Assembly (NCBI GenBank): GCA_000739535.1 | Contig: DF820463.1 | Span: 935,046-999,045, forward strand | Source: Candidatus Vecturithrix granuli | GTDB taxonomy: Bacteria; Moduliflexota; Moduliflexia; Moduliflexales; Moduliflexaceae | Reading direction: 5' to 3' | Length of the DNA stretch: 64,000 nucleotides | Shown here: positions 9,137-17,718 of the stretch, in pieces | Numbering within the stretch: position 1 is the stretch's first letter | Layout: every line of letters starts with the position of its first letter | Program-made: the position numbers and the translations under genes | The notes under the pieces: generated by a model | What the model was told of the DNA's origin: nothing | The model's database searches: none | The model's input: the letters and a program-made list of their open reading frames with translations, nothing else

Positions 9137-10090
9137 TCATGGGATAATCACGCCTTTGATATAACCTTCCGACGCCGACAGCATGGTTTCAAACCCTTTT
9201 TGCACGTCCTCCAGGGGGAAACGATGCGTGACCAGTTTCTCCATCGGAAATACCCCGCGCGCCAGCGCCTCCATGGCCCGGCGCATGTCATCGGCCGGAT
9301 CGAGCGAATATTTGGGGTGCGGCGTCACAATCACCGCGCCTTTGGTGGTCCAGTTTCGTAAAGTATATTGCGCCGGTTTGCCGTACCAGCCCGCCAGAGC
9401 ATACGTGGCGCGATGGGGACGGAGCGTTTTCGCGCCCAGTTCAGCGGCGACCGCATTGCCAGTCACTTCATAAACAATATCTGTCCCCCGGCCATCAGTG
9501 ATTTCCTGCACCTGTTTCAAAAAATTCGGATTTTTCGCATTGAGCGTATGGGTCGCCCCGATTTCTTTGGCAAGTTGCAAACGATTTTCTAACAGATCGA
9601 CCGCAACGAGCGAAGCCGGAGCTTTTCCTACAAGCCCGGCCAGCGTCAGCAAGCCCATAAATCCACAGCCCATGACCAGCACATGATCGCCTAACTGCGG
9701 CGGGGCCGAACGCACGATCGTCGCAATACATTTTAACGGCTCGGCCAGCGCATGTTCGGAGGCGATCTGTTCCGGGATGCGAATCAGCTCGGGCGGTTCC
9801 GCGACTGCGTAAGTAGCAAAAGCTTTAAGGTGCGCAAACAGACCAGTGACACGTTCTCCTGCCTTGACGCCTTTAACGTGCCGTCCGACCGCTTCCACAA
9901 TGCCGACCGGTTCGTGTCCTAAGCGCAGGGGCGGCGTACCGATAAAGCCCTGAAAATACGCGCCGTCATACTGACACAATCCGCAGTGTGTGACTCGAAT
10001 CAACACCTGATCATCTGTGATGTCGATCTGTTCTTCCCGAATCTCCATTTTCCCAACTTCAACAAGCTCAGCATACCGCGATGTTACCAT
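9137..10090 (-). CDS. zinc-type medium-chain dehydrogenase (MDR superfamily)
   Basis: This 317-residue alcohol/sugar-alcohol dehydrogenase-like protein carries the GroES-like catalytic domain (HCGLCQYD, GHEPVGIVEAVG). Its Rossmann domain contains VMGCGFMGLL for NAD(P) binding, and GRGTDIVYEVTG follows. The catalytic zinc ligands Cys, GHE and a later Glu are in the expected order. The usual four-cysteine structural zinc lobe is missing, which explains the short length. The start is taken at 10090 because GGAGG stands just before that ATG; an upstream in-frame Met has no such site. It is the last gene of the sugar operon, 35 bp after the Gfo/Idh gene. The two probably oxidise the imported sugar or a derivative; the substrate is unknown. 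Confidence 0.88.
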   Translation of the reverse strand: MVTSRYAELVEVGKMEIREEQIDITDDQVLIRVTHCGLCQYDGAYFQGFIGTPPLRLGHEPVGIVEAVGRHVKGVKAGERVTGLFAHLKAFATYAVAEPPELIRIPEQIASEHALAEPLKCIATIVRSAPPQLGDHVLVMGCGFMGLLTLAGLVGKAPASLVAVDLLENRLQLAKEIGATHTLNAKNPNFLKQVQEITDGRGTDIVYEVTGNAVAAELGAKTLRPHRATYALAGWYGKPAQYTLRNWTTKGAVIVTPHPKYSLDPADDMRRAMEALARGVFPMEKLVTHRFPLEDVQKGFETMLSASEGYIKGVIIP

Positions 10091-10125
10091 CACAAACCTC
10101 CTTAGATTAGTTGTTCCCCCCGGTT

Positions 10126-11265
10126 TTACTGTTGCTCCACGTTCACCCATTCTCCGGTTGCAGCAGAGGTATAGGCGGCCTCTAAAATCAATTGGGCACG
10201 TAAGCCGTCAATGACGTTCGGCTGGAACGATTTGCCCGCTATAATTGCTTTGAGAAATTGATATTGATTTTCGGCATGAGGACGCTGCCAGCCGATAATC
10301 GAGCGCGGAGTCGGGATTGACGCCCCGGGATACTGTTGCAGGGTATCCAGTCGCTGCCAGCCGCGTTCGCCGCCAAAATCGCCGCCTTTACGAGCGGCAT
10401 CGTACCAATATAACCAGTTGCCGTCCATCAGATTAAAACGTAACGCACCTTTTTCACCGCAAATCTCAAAACGAAGTTCATCCAGAATGCCTGTCGCAAA
10501 ACGGGACGCTTCAATTGTACCGATCCCGCCGTTTTTCAATTGCACTTGAAGCCAGGCCGCATCATCCACTGTCACCTTGCCGGTTTCTCGGGCGCCGGCT
10601 TTCAGGGGACGTTCAGGCACAAAGGTTTTGGTAAAAGCGCGTACAGCCTCAAATTCCCCTAAAAGATAACGCATCAGATCAATGGCGTGCGCTCCCAGAT
10701 CAGCTAAGGCCCCACCGCCTGATTTGGCGTGATCCAGCCGCCAACTCAACGGACGCTGCGGATCTTCATAACCCGTGTGCAGGTATTCTGCCTGAAAACG
10801 ATAAATCTGGCCTAACGCGCCGTCCTGAATCAGGGTGTAGGCCCGCATGATCGCCGGCAGAAAGCGATAGTTAAGGGTCATGCCGATCTGTATTCCGGCT
10901 TGTTGAGCAGCAGCGGTGATTTCACGCGCTTCTGCGGCGTTCATGGCCAGTGGTTTTTCGCAGTAAATCGGTTTCCCAGCGGCAATCGCTTGCAAGAGCA
11001 CGGATTTATGGGCAAAATTGGGCAGCGAGCAATCAATAATAGTCACATCATCGTCCTGAATCAGTTCGGCAACCTCTGTGTACCATTTGCGAAATCCGCC
11101 ATCGCGCACTGCTTTCCGGGCAGTTTCAGGTTTTGAGGTACACACCGCCGCCAGGTCAATCTCAGGCAAATGCCCCGGATAATACATGCCGATATCTTTG
11201 TAGCTGAGGGTATGGATTTTACCGATGCCGCCATACCCGATTAATCCGATGCCAATTTTTTCCAT
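10126..11265 (-). CDS. Gfo/Idh/MocA family oxidoreductase
   Basis: This 379-residue protein has an N-terminal dinucleotide-binding fold (IGLIGYGGIGKIH) and the family signature EKPLAMN near residues 97-103. The C-terminal alpha/beta domain has the conserved GGGALADLGAHAIDLMRYL segment that contributes the catalytic histidine and aspartate. Members oxidise or isomerise sugars and cyclitols with NAD(P). It sits between the AlsB-like binding protein and the MDR dehydrogenase, so it probably acts on the sugar imported by this operon. No strong ribosome binding site precedes the ATG. A 71-bp palindrome lies immediately upstream and may have replaced the native leader. Confidence 0.9.
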   Translation of the reverse strand: MEKIGIGLIGYGGIGKIHTLSYKDIGMYYPGHLPEIDLAAVCTSKPETARKAVRDGGFRKWYTEVAELIQDDDVTIIDCSLPNFAHKSVLLQAIAAGKPIYCEKPLAMNAAEAREITAAAQQAGIQIGMTLNYRFLPAIMRAYTLIQDGALGQIYRFQAEYLHTGYEDPQRPLSWRLDHAKSGGGALADLGAHAIDLMRYLLGEFEAVRAFTKTFVPERPLKAGARETGKVTVDDAAWLQVQLKNGGIGTIEASRFATGILDELRFEICGEKGALRFNLMDGNWLYWYDAARKGGDFGGERGWQRLDTLQQYPGASIPTPRSIIGWQRPHAENQYQFLKAIIAGKSFQPNVIDGLRAQLILEAAYTSAATGEWVNVEQQ

Positions 11266-11273
11266 CTTTTAAA

Positions 11274-11344
11274 AACCCCACCCCAGCCCTCCCCAAAGGG
11301 GAGGGGAGAACTCCCTCCCCTTTGGGGAGGGCTGGGGTGGGGTT
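11274..11344. repeat. 71-bp CCCTCCCC palindrome
   Basis: A long inverted repeat (left arm AACCCCACCCCAGCCCTCCC..., right arm its complement) with a 7-base loop lies between the binding-protein gene and the Gfo/Idh gene. It could attenuate transcription inside the operon. A related CCCTCCCC element lies at 39314-39545. Confidence 0.85.
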
Positions 11345-11353
11345 AAAAAACCA

Positions 11354-12268
11354 TTATTCTGCAATCAGTTTCGACGGAACCAGCATGTCAAATTCGACTT
11401 GTTCCCCTTTCACCAATTTGATTAACGTTTGAACCGCAGTAACGCCCATGGCATACGGATCCTGGGCGACGGTTGCCGCCATTTCGCCCGCTTGAACGGA
11501 CTGCACGGCTTCGTCAATGCCGTCGGTACCCACAACAATCACATCGCGCCCGACGTTCTTGACCGCCTGTACCGCGCCTAAGGCCATCGTATCGTTCGCA
11601 CAATAGATCGCCTTGAGATCTTCATGACGGCTCATGACATTCGTGGCCACATCCAGGGCTTTGATGCGATCCCAATCAGCGGGTTGGCTGGCGACCACTT
11701 CAAATCCGGCGTAAGTGGCGATCTTATCTTTGAATCCGTCGCGCCGCGCATCGCCGCTGGCGTTGCCGGCCATACCTTCGATAATCGCAACTTTGCCGCC
11801 GTCAGGTAATTTCGATGCCACAAAATCCGCCGCTGTCTGGCCGATCGCATAATTATCAGTACGAATAAAGGCTGCGATTTTACCGCCGGCGTCAGCTAAG
11901 GCTTTCTGATCCACGCCTTCATCTACATTCACGACCGGAATTCCCTGCTCGTTGGCTTTTACCACCGTCGGAATCAAATTAACAGGCGTAATGGGCGAAA
12001 AGGCAATGCCGTCATATTGCTTCTGCAAGACGGTTTCAAACAACTGTAACTGTTCCTGAATATTTCCTTCTGACGTGACGGCAAAGACTTCGACCGTAAT
12101 CCCCTGTCTTGCCGCTTCTTCTTCATATCCCTTTTGCATCGAAACCCAGTGCGGATTCGCTAGAGTTTTCAGAATCGCAGCAAATTTTAACTCCTGGGCG
12201 TTGGCTCCGATTGACAGACACAGACTAACGATGAACATGGCAACGACAAATACCCTGATTTTTTTCAT
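11354..12268 (-). CDS. sugar ABC transporter periplasmic binding protein, AlsB-like
   Basis: This 304-residue type I periplasmic binding protein has a Sec signal peptide (MKKIRVFVVAMFIVSLCLSIGANA). The mature part strongly recalls the E. coli D-allose binding protein AlsB in several blocks: ILKTLANPHWV, IEGMAGNASGDARR, SQPADWDRIKALDVATNV and AIYCANDTMA. It should bind a monosaccharide of the allose/ribose class and deliver it to the AlsC/AlsA-like permease and ATPase encoded upstream. The ATG at 12268 has GGAGGG at good spacing, so the longer upstream frame was rejected. Binding specificity for allose itself is an inference. Confidence 0.88.
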   Translation of the reverse strand: MKKIRVFVVAMFIVSLCLSIGANAQELKFAAILKTLANPHWVSMQKGYEEEAARQGITVEVFAVTSEGNIQEQLQLFETVLQKQYDGIAFSPITPVNLIPTVVKANEQGIPVVNVDEGVDQKALADAGGKIAAFIRTDNYAIGQTAADFVASKLPDGGKVAIIEGMAGNASGDARRDGFKDKIATYAGFEVVASQPADWDRIKALDVATNVMSRHEDLKAIYCANDTMALGAVQAVKNVGRDVIVVGTDGIDEAVQSVQAGEMAATVAQDPYAMGVTAVQTLIKLVKGEQVEFDMLVPSKLIAE

Positions 12269-12361
12269 AACAAGACCCTCCATGGAAAAATGTTCTCTGT
12301 TAAACACGACTACACCGGAACAACGTATGCGAGACGCAGCCATCACCTCCTTTGAAACTAC

Positions 12362-12543
12362 TACAGCGTTTCGGAAATAGAACGCTGATGGGACTGATTG
12401 GGCTGATGTTCACTGAGATGACGACGACTTCAGGCCACAGTTCATGGTCATGATGACGGCAGGGATCACGCGTCACTTTTCCCGAAAAATCAGTGGACAT
12501 CAGTTCAATCAGTCACATCAGTGTTCTATTTGCGATAATGTTA
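12362..12543. mobile_element. MITE-like element with TACAGCGTTTCG ends
   Basis: Terminal sequence TACAGCGTTTCGGAAATAG is inverted, imperfectly, at the right end. Inside it is a second imperfect inverted repeat of about 35 bp (AACGCTGATGGGACTGATTG and its partner). There is no coding capacity. It lies between the kinase and binding-protein genes of one operon. Related ends occur at 44592-44698 and 52131-52259. Confidence 0.6.
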
Positions 12544-12556
12544 TTCTTGTAGCTGC

Positions 12557-13534
12557 TTAAATATGAGGTTGCAGTGTTTTGTGCAGCATCCCGGCCCCGA
12601 TAATCGGGCTTTTTTCCCAATTTTTTGTCAATTCGATCCGAAAGCTTTTTCTGGCAGGTGGATAGCAGCAGGCTTTTGCCACTTCTTGTATTTTCTGAAT
12701 AAACAGGTCTCCGCTTTGCGCCACGCCGCCGCCGATAATGATCACATCCGGATTCAGCAGGCTGACTACATTGGCAAGCGCAACACCCACATATTCCGCC
12801 GCTTGCAACAGTACTTCCAGAGCAAGTCGATCACCTTGTGAAGCCGCTTCCGCTACCTGAATCATCGTAAGCTGATCATCATGGATCTGCGCTGTTAAAA
12901 CAGATTTTTCGCCCTGCTTGATCCGACGCAACACCCTTGCAGCAATGGCCGGCCCCTTTGCATAAGCCTGTAAACATCCTTTGCTGCCGCAGGTGCAGAG
13001 TTCGCCATCTTTTTCGACAATAATATGGCCGATTTCGCCTGCCATATTGCCCTGTCCGCGATATAACCTTTTGTCCAAAATCAGGCCTGAACCAATCCCG
13101 GTACTAATCGTAATGAAGAACAGGTTTTCGACCGCCGGATCCTCACATTGCCAAAATTCCCCTAAGACTGCGGTATTGGTGTCTTGATCAATATAGATCG
13201 GAATATCAGGGAAACCAGACTTCATCCTTGCGCCTAGGGGCACATCGCGCCAAAAAATGTTCGGCGCCAGCACGACGTTTCCACTGGCTAACTCAACGGT
13301 TCCGGGAACTCCAATACCGATTGACGCGATCTGATCGCAGCTTACACCGGCATTCGCTGCAAACCTGTTGATCGCCGCGATTAACTCCGTAATCATCTCT
13401 TCTGGTCCCTTTTCAATCTGAGTCGGGTAATTCTGCTGAGAAAGAATGTTTCCGGTCGCCGTGACAAGTCCCAGCGCGATTTTGGTGCCGCCGATATCCA
13501 CGCCAATATGCAGTGCGTTACGTTCTACTGTCAT
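12557..13534 (-). CDS. ROK-family sugar kinase
   Basis: This 325-residue protein has the N-terminal ATP-binding motif IGVDIGGTKIALG, the catalytic aspartate in YIDQDTNTA, and the ISTGIGSGLIL phosphate-binding loop. The ROK signature zinc site is also present: GEIGH, then CTCGSKGCL. It should phosphorylate a hexose with ATP in the cytoplasm. Candidates are glucokinase or, given the AlsA/AlsB/AlsC-like importer in the same operon, an allokinase (AlsK) equivalent. There is no N-terminal helix-turn-helix, so it is an enzyme rather than a ROK repressor. Repeat elements lie on both sides of the gene within the operon. Confidence 0.9.
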   Translation of the reverse strand: MTVERNALHIGVDIGGTKIALGLVTATGNILSQQNYPTQIEKGPEEMITELIAAINRFAANAGVSCDQIASIGIGVPGTVELASGNVVLAPNIFWRDVPLGARMKSGFPDIPIYIDQDTNTAVLGEFWQCEDPAVENLFFITISTGIGSGLILDKRLYRGQGNMAGEIGHIIVEKDGELCTCGSKGCLQAYAKGPAIAARVLRRIKQGEKSVLTAQIHDDQLTMIQVAEAASQGDRLALEVLLQAAEYVGVALANVVSLLNPDVIIIGGGVAQSGDLFIQKIQEVAKACCYPPARKSFRIELTKNWEKSPIIGAGMLHKTLQPHI

Positions 13535-13545
13535 GCCTGTACATC

Positions 13546-13716
13546 AACCACAGATTTCCCAGATTTCTCAGATAAGAATAGCATCTATAGCCATCCTAAA
13601 TGATTTGTGTCTCGACTTCGCTCGACAACCGACACGGTCACTGAGCGAAGTCGAAGTGACATGACACAACTGACTTAGAATCGCTATAATCTGTGAAATC
13701 CGTGAAATCTGTGGTT
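13546..13716. mobile_element. three-level nested palindromic element
   Basis: The outer inverted repeats are AACCACAGATTTCCCAGATT and its counterpart (13546 and 13716). Within them is a second pair beginning TATAGC at 13586 and ending GCTATA at 13688. The centre is the TCGACTTCGCTC...GAGCGAAGTCGA hairpin (13612-13654). It lies between the permease and kinase genes. The middle layer shares ATCCTAAATG with the start of the array at 63.5 kb. Confidence 0.75.
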
Positions 13717-13758
13717 ATTTATGGTTTGTAGTAAACGCTTTAGCGTTTTTCACAACTC

Positions 13759-14700
13759 CTACTTCGCCGAAAGGGCTTTATCTAAAAAGACAGACCCGAT
13801 AATCAAGCTGCCCATGACGATCTGTTGATAGAAGGTCGGGACGTTCAAAATATTCAGGGAGTTATTGATTAAGCCGATAATAATCGCGCCGATCACGACC
13901 CCGGAAATCCGGCCTTTTCCGCCGAAAAAACTGGTCCCACCGATAATTGCGGCGGCAATCGCATACAATTCAAAGCCCTGACCGGCCAACGGTTCTGCGG
14001 CCCCTAAGCGGCCAATCATCACCACTCCGGCAATTCCGGCGCAGATCCCTGAGAAGACGAATACTGCCAGTTTATGCACTTTCACGTTGACGCCGGACAG
14101 CCAGGCTGAATCCTGATTGCCGCCGATGGCATAGAGGTTGCGTCCTAAAATGGTTTTGGTGGTAATGATATAAAAGATTACCGCGACGGCAAGGGCGATC
14201 AAAATCGGGATCGGAATCTTAAAAAACGACCCGGCAATCGTGCGCTGAAACGCCGGAGGGAATCCATACACCGGTCTGGCGTTGGAAATTACCAGGGTCA
14301 ATCCGCGAAAAATTGTGAGGCCGCCCAATGTGATAATGAAGGGATGCAGCCCGGTTTGCACTACGAGAAAGCCGTTTATCAGGCCAAGTATGCCCCCTAA
14401 AATGACGCCGCCAAGTAAGATCGCCAGGATAATCGGAACACCGTTGACCAGCAATTTGGCTGTCATCATGCCAGTCAGCGCCAGCACGGAACCGACGGAC
14501 AAATCAATACCGGCAATCAGAATCGCAAAGAATTCCCCTACCGCAATCAGAATCGTAATTGACGATTGCAGGATGATCTGCACCAGATTGTTCACGGTCA
14601 GAAAGTATTTCGGAGAAAGGATCCCCATAATCACGACTAACAGTAACAAAATCAATAAAATGCCATACTTTTGCCAGAATGCGCGAAATGAAACTGTCAT
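13759..14700 (-). CDS. sugar ABC transporter permease, AlsC/RbsC type
   Basis: This 313-residue integral membrane protein has about nine or ten hydrophobic segments. It contains the family motif GEFFAILIAGIDLSVGSVLAL and the conserved GRNLYAIGGN and AIIGGTSFFGGKG loops that contact the ATPase. These blocks closely recall E. coli AlsC. It forms the inner-membrane channel for the monosaccharide bound by the AlsB-like protein. AAGGAGG precedes the ATG, and the gene follows the ATPase gene by 14 bp, so they are co-transcribed. Confidence 0.9.
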   Translation of the reverse strand: MTVSFRAFWQKYGILLILLLLVVIMGILSPKYFLTVNNLVQIILQSSITILIAVGEFFAILIAGIDLSVGSVLALTGMMTAKLLVNGVPIILAILLGGVILGGILGLINGFLVVQTGLHPFIITLGGLTIFRGLTLVISNARPVYGFPPAFQRTIAGSFFKIPIPILIALAVAVIFYIITTKTILGRNLYAIGGNQDSAWLSGVNVKVHKLAVFVFSGICAGIAGVVMIGRLGAAEPLAGQGFELYAIAAAIIGGTSFFGGKGRISGVVIGAIIIGLINNSLNILNVPTFYQQIVMGSLIIGSVFLDKALSAK

Positions 14701-14714
14701 GCCAACCTCCTTCT

Positions 14715-16250
14715 TTACGCCGATACCGTTGCGCTGTAGAGTAAATTTTCTTCTGTTGCGGATTCCACCGGATATTCAGCCACAATCGCTCCTTCCCGCA
14801 TCACATAAATCCGGGAACAAATCGAAAGCAGTTCTTCGTATTCAGAAGACACGAGCAAAATCGTTTTTCCTGATTGTGCCAGATCTAAGATAATCTGATA
14901 AATATCATTTTTCGCGCCGACATCAATACCCCGCGTTGGTTCATCAAAGATCATGATCTCAGCATCCGATGCCAGCCATTTTGCGACGATCACTTTTTGC
15001 TGATTCCCCCCGCTTAACTCATCAATTGGCTGTTCAAGAGAAGTACACTTGACCTTTAACATCGTCTGATATTTGGACGACATTGCCCGTTCCTGCTGCG
15101 GATTGGTGCAACCGAGCAAACCTTGCAGCGACGATTTTTTCTGCAAAAAGGGGAGACTCATATTCTGCCAGAGGCTAAAGACATTCACAATCCCCTCTTC
15201 TCTGCGGTTCTCAGGAATGAGGCCAAAGCCCTGCTTTAAGGCTGAGTAGGTGCTGTGAACTGCGACCGTTTTTCCCTGAACAGAGAGGGTTCCTCCTTCA
15301 TGCGGCTCCGCGCCGAAGATCGCTCGCATGACTTCAGTGCGTCCTGCGCCAACCAATCCGAAAAACCCGACGATCTCTTTGGCGTAGATTTTGAAAGAAA
15401 TATCCCGGGCGCGTTCTTTGGGGGTCAGATTCTTGACCTCCAACACCGGCGTTTCATTGGCGCGGTGCTGTTGATGATATTTGCGCACATCGGAATATTT
15501 GAATTTGAGTTCCTTGCCCACCATTAAATTGACCACGTCGTCAATCGTCAGCTTTGCCGCCTGCTCCGTGCCCATAATTCGGCCATCTTTCAGAACCGTA
15601 ATGCGGTCGGCGATTTTCATGACTTCTTTGATTTTATGGGAAATGAGAATCACCGAGACGCCGTGATGTTTCAACTCGCGCACTAAGGTCCATAAATGCT
15701 CGATTTCACCGGATGACAGGGATGAGGCCGGTTCATCCATAATCAGAATTTTGGCTTCCAGCGAGAGCGCTTTGGCAATTTCGACCAGTTGTTTTTGCGA
15801 AATTTTCAAGTCTTCCACAAATTCATCCCCCTGAAAATCCAGGCCGACAAGCTGCAAATAGTGTTTGACGGTCTTTGCCAGCGTCTTCTGGTCAACAAAC
15901 TTGATTCCCGCAATGGTCTTATGCGGCAATCGCCCTAAAAAAAGATTCTCCGCAATGGTCAGTTGATTAATGACGCTCAATTCCTGATAAATGATACTGA
16001 TCCCCAATTCCGCCGATTGTTTGGGCGTAAATCCGGCGTAACGCTTCCCGCCCAGCTCGATTTCGCCGGAAGTCGGCGTATATGCGCCGCTCAGAATCTT
16101 CATCAAAGTGGATTTGCCCGCCCCATTTTCCCCGACCAGGGCGTGAACTTCCCCTTCGTACAAGTCGAAGCTGACTTGATCGAGCGCGCACATCCCGGGA
16201 AACTCTTTGGTGATATTGTTCACCCGTAACACTCGTTTTTCAGTATTCAT
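14715..16250 (-). CDS. sugar ABC transporter ATP-binding protein, AlsA/RbsA type
   Basis: This 511-residue protein has two tandem ABC domains. The first has Walker A GENGAGKST, Q-loop IIYQELSV, signature LKISQKQ and Walker B ILIMDEPASSL. The second has a degenerate Walker A (GLVGAGRTE), signature LSGGNQQK and IMIFDEPTRGID. This is the standard layout of the CUT2 sugar importers (RbsA, AlsA, MglA). It energises uptake through the adjacent permease. Its ATG overlaps the stop of the LacI-type regulator gene (ATGA), so the two are translationally coupled. Confidence 0.93.
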   Translation of the reverse strand: MNTEKRVLRVNNITKEFPGMCALDQVSFDLYEGEVHALVGENGAGKSTLMKILSGAYTPTSGEIELGGKRYAGFTPKQSAELGISIIYQELSVINQLTIAENLFLGRLPHKTIAGIKFVDQKTLAKTVKHYLQLVGLDFQGDEFVEDLKISQKQLVEIAKALSLEAKILIMDEPASSLSSGEIEHLWTLVRELKHHGVSVILISHKIKEVMKIADRITVLKDGRIMGTEQAAKLTIDDVVNLMVGKELKFKYSDVRKYHQQHRANETPVLEVKNLTPKERARDISFKIYAKEIVGFFGLVGAGRTEVMRAIFGAEPHEGGTLSVQGKTVAVHSTYSALKQGFGLIPENRREEGIVNVFSLWQNMSLPFLQKKSSLQGLLGCTNPQQERAMSSKYQTMLKVKCTSLEQPIDELSGGNQQKVIVAKWLASDAEIMIFDEPTRGIDVGAKNDIYQIILDLAQSGKTILLVSSEYEELLSICSRIYVMREGAIVAEYPVESATEENLLYSATVSA

Positions 16251-17257
16251 AACTTTACAGCCGCAGATGTTGAGGCTCTCACAATGAGCGATGTTGGCAG
16301 CACGATTTGCTGAAATGGCGCATTGCTCTGTTGAAATCGCCGCAACAGCATTTCTGCGGCTTTCTGCCCCAATTCATATTTTGGCTGCGCCACTGTGGAT
16401 AAGCTCGGATTCGTGTAGGAACTCATCATGATGTCATCAAAGCCGATCACTGCCAGGCCTTCAGGCACTTGCCAGCCGTTCGTCTGGGCGTAGTGCAAAA
16501 CGCCATAAGCCATCAGATCGTTAAATGCGAAGATCGCTGTCGGCGGATGCTCCTGCTTCAACAGCATCTCAGCGCCGGCATAGCCGGATTGCGGCAGAAA
16601 ATCTCCTTTGCTATAGATCAAATGGTTATCTAGCGCAATGCCCGCCATACGCAGCGTATCTTCGACACCAGCCCAACGCAGCCGGACGGTCTCTAAATAG
16701 CGATCCGACACGATCAACCCAATGCGTCGGTGTTCTGAGCCTAGAAGATGCTGCATCGCCTGACACGCGCCGCTGTAATTATCTGCCACGACAGAATCAG
16801 TTTCAAGCAGAGGCAGCGGACGATCGGCAATAACCAGCGGAAAGCGGCGATCAAGCAAACGCTGTAAATGCGCGGCGATTTGTCCGGGGCTGACCACAAT
16901 TAACCCGGCGACTCGCTGCTGGTACAGCGTATTCAGATAATGGATCGCTTTTTCCGTCTGTTCATCCGTATTACAGAGTACCACGGTGTAGCCTACAGCC
17001 GCGCATGTGTCTTCAATCCCTTTTGCCAGTTCAGCGAAAAACGGATTGCGGCTATCGGGAATCAGCACGCCAATGGTCAAACTCTCGCTGCGCCGCAGAC
17101 TTCGCGCCATTTTGTTCGGCTGGTAAGAGAGTTTGCGAACCGCGTCTAACACCCGCTCTTCCAATTCAGACCTTACCGGCCCGGTATTGTTCAACACACG
17201 GGAGACCGTTGCAATCGAAACCTGTGCGAGATTGGCGACATCTTTTATGGTGCTCAT
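16247..17257 (-). CDS. LacI-family transcriptional regulator of the sugar operon
   Basis: This 336-residue repressor has the LacI helix-turn-helix at residues 3-24 (TIKDVANLAQVSIATVSRVL) and the hinge helix NKMARSLRR. A periplasmic-binding-protein-like effector domain follows (IGVLIPDSRNPFF, IFAFNDLMAYG, VIGFDDI). It is the first gene of the operon and overlaps the ATPase gene by 4 bp. The inducer is probably the transported sugar. A perfect palindrome GTAAACGTTTAC, typical of LacI-family operators, lies about 100 bp upstream of its start and suggests autoregulation of the whole operon. Confidence 0.93.
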   Translation of the reverse strand: MSTIKDVANLAQVSIATVSRVLNNTGPVRSELEERVLDAVRKLSYQPNKMARSLRRSESLTIGVLIPDSRNPFFAELAKGIEDTCAAVGYTVVLCNTDEQTEKAIHYLNTLYQQRVAGLIVVSPGQIAAHLQRLLDRRFPLVIADRPLPLLETDSVVADNYSGACQAMQHLLGSEHRRIGLIVSDRYLETVRLRWAGVEDTLRMAGIALDNHLIYSKGDFLPQSGYAGAEMLLKQEHPPTAIFAFNDLMAYGVLHYAQTNGWQVPEGLAVIGFDDIMMSSYTNPSLSTVAQPKYELGQKAAEMLLRRFQQSNAPFQQIVLPTSLIVRASTSAAVKL

Positions 17258-17718
17258 GTAAACCTTTACAATAAAAAATTATCACGTTGTTCTCAGATTA
17301 AACGCACTGTATTATAGAAGAATTCAACTTATTTTTATTTATCCTGAACAATGTTTCAGTAAACGTTTACAGTTTCAATATAAAAATCTCCTACAAAGAT
17401 GTCAAGTTTTTATTCAAAAAATGTTAAGTGTATTTTCGCAGCGTAGGAAAAATTTTTCGCTTGACACAATATTCTTCTCGCAATGAACTGCCGATCTATC
17501 GTATCCTTGCCTGGCGCGTAACGGTTATGTTGTCTATCGTCTAAGGCAAGTGCAGGATGGGGAAATATCATTTTTACTACAATACTGGATCGCCTACGGC
17601 GAACGGTTTGTAAATTATAAAAATTATTCTGTTCAGATATGTAAGATCTGACACAGGTTACGCGACTCGTCATCGCTTTTGCAGATGATGTATTTTGCGT
17701 ATCGCGCACGATCCCATA
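17258..17718. other. divergent intergenic region between lacI-type gene and mtgA
   Basis: This stretch holds the operator at 17359-17370 and presumably two divergent promoters. It also holds one copy of the CGCCTACGGCG hairpin module (17514-17602). The small reading frames in it show no family resemblance or ribosome binding sites. Confidence 0.5.
17359..17370. promoter_or_regulatory. probable LacI-family operator
   Basis: GTAAACGTTTAC is a perfect 12-bp palindrome with the central CG typical of LacI/GalR-family operators. It lies upstream of the regulator gene that starts at 17257. No second exact copy was seen in the window. A half-like site, ACGTTTAC, is at 30709-30716. Confidence 0.6.
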
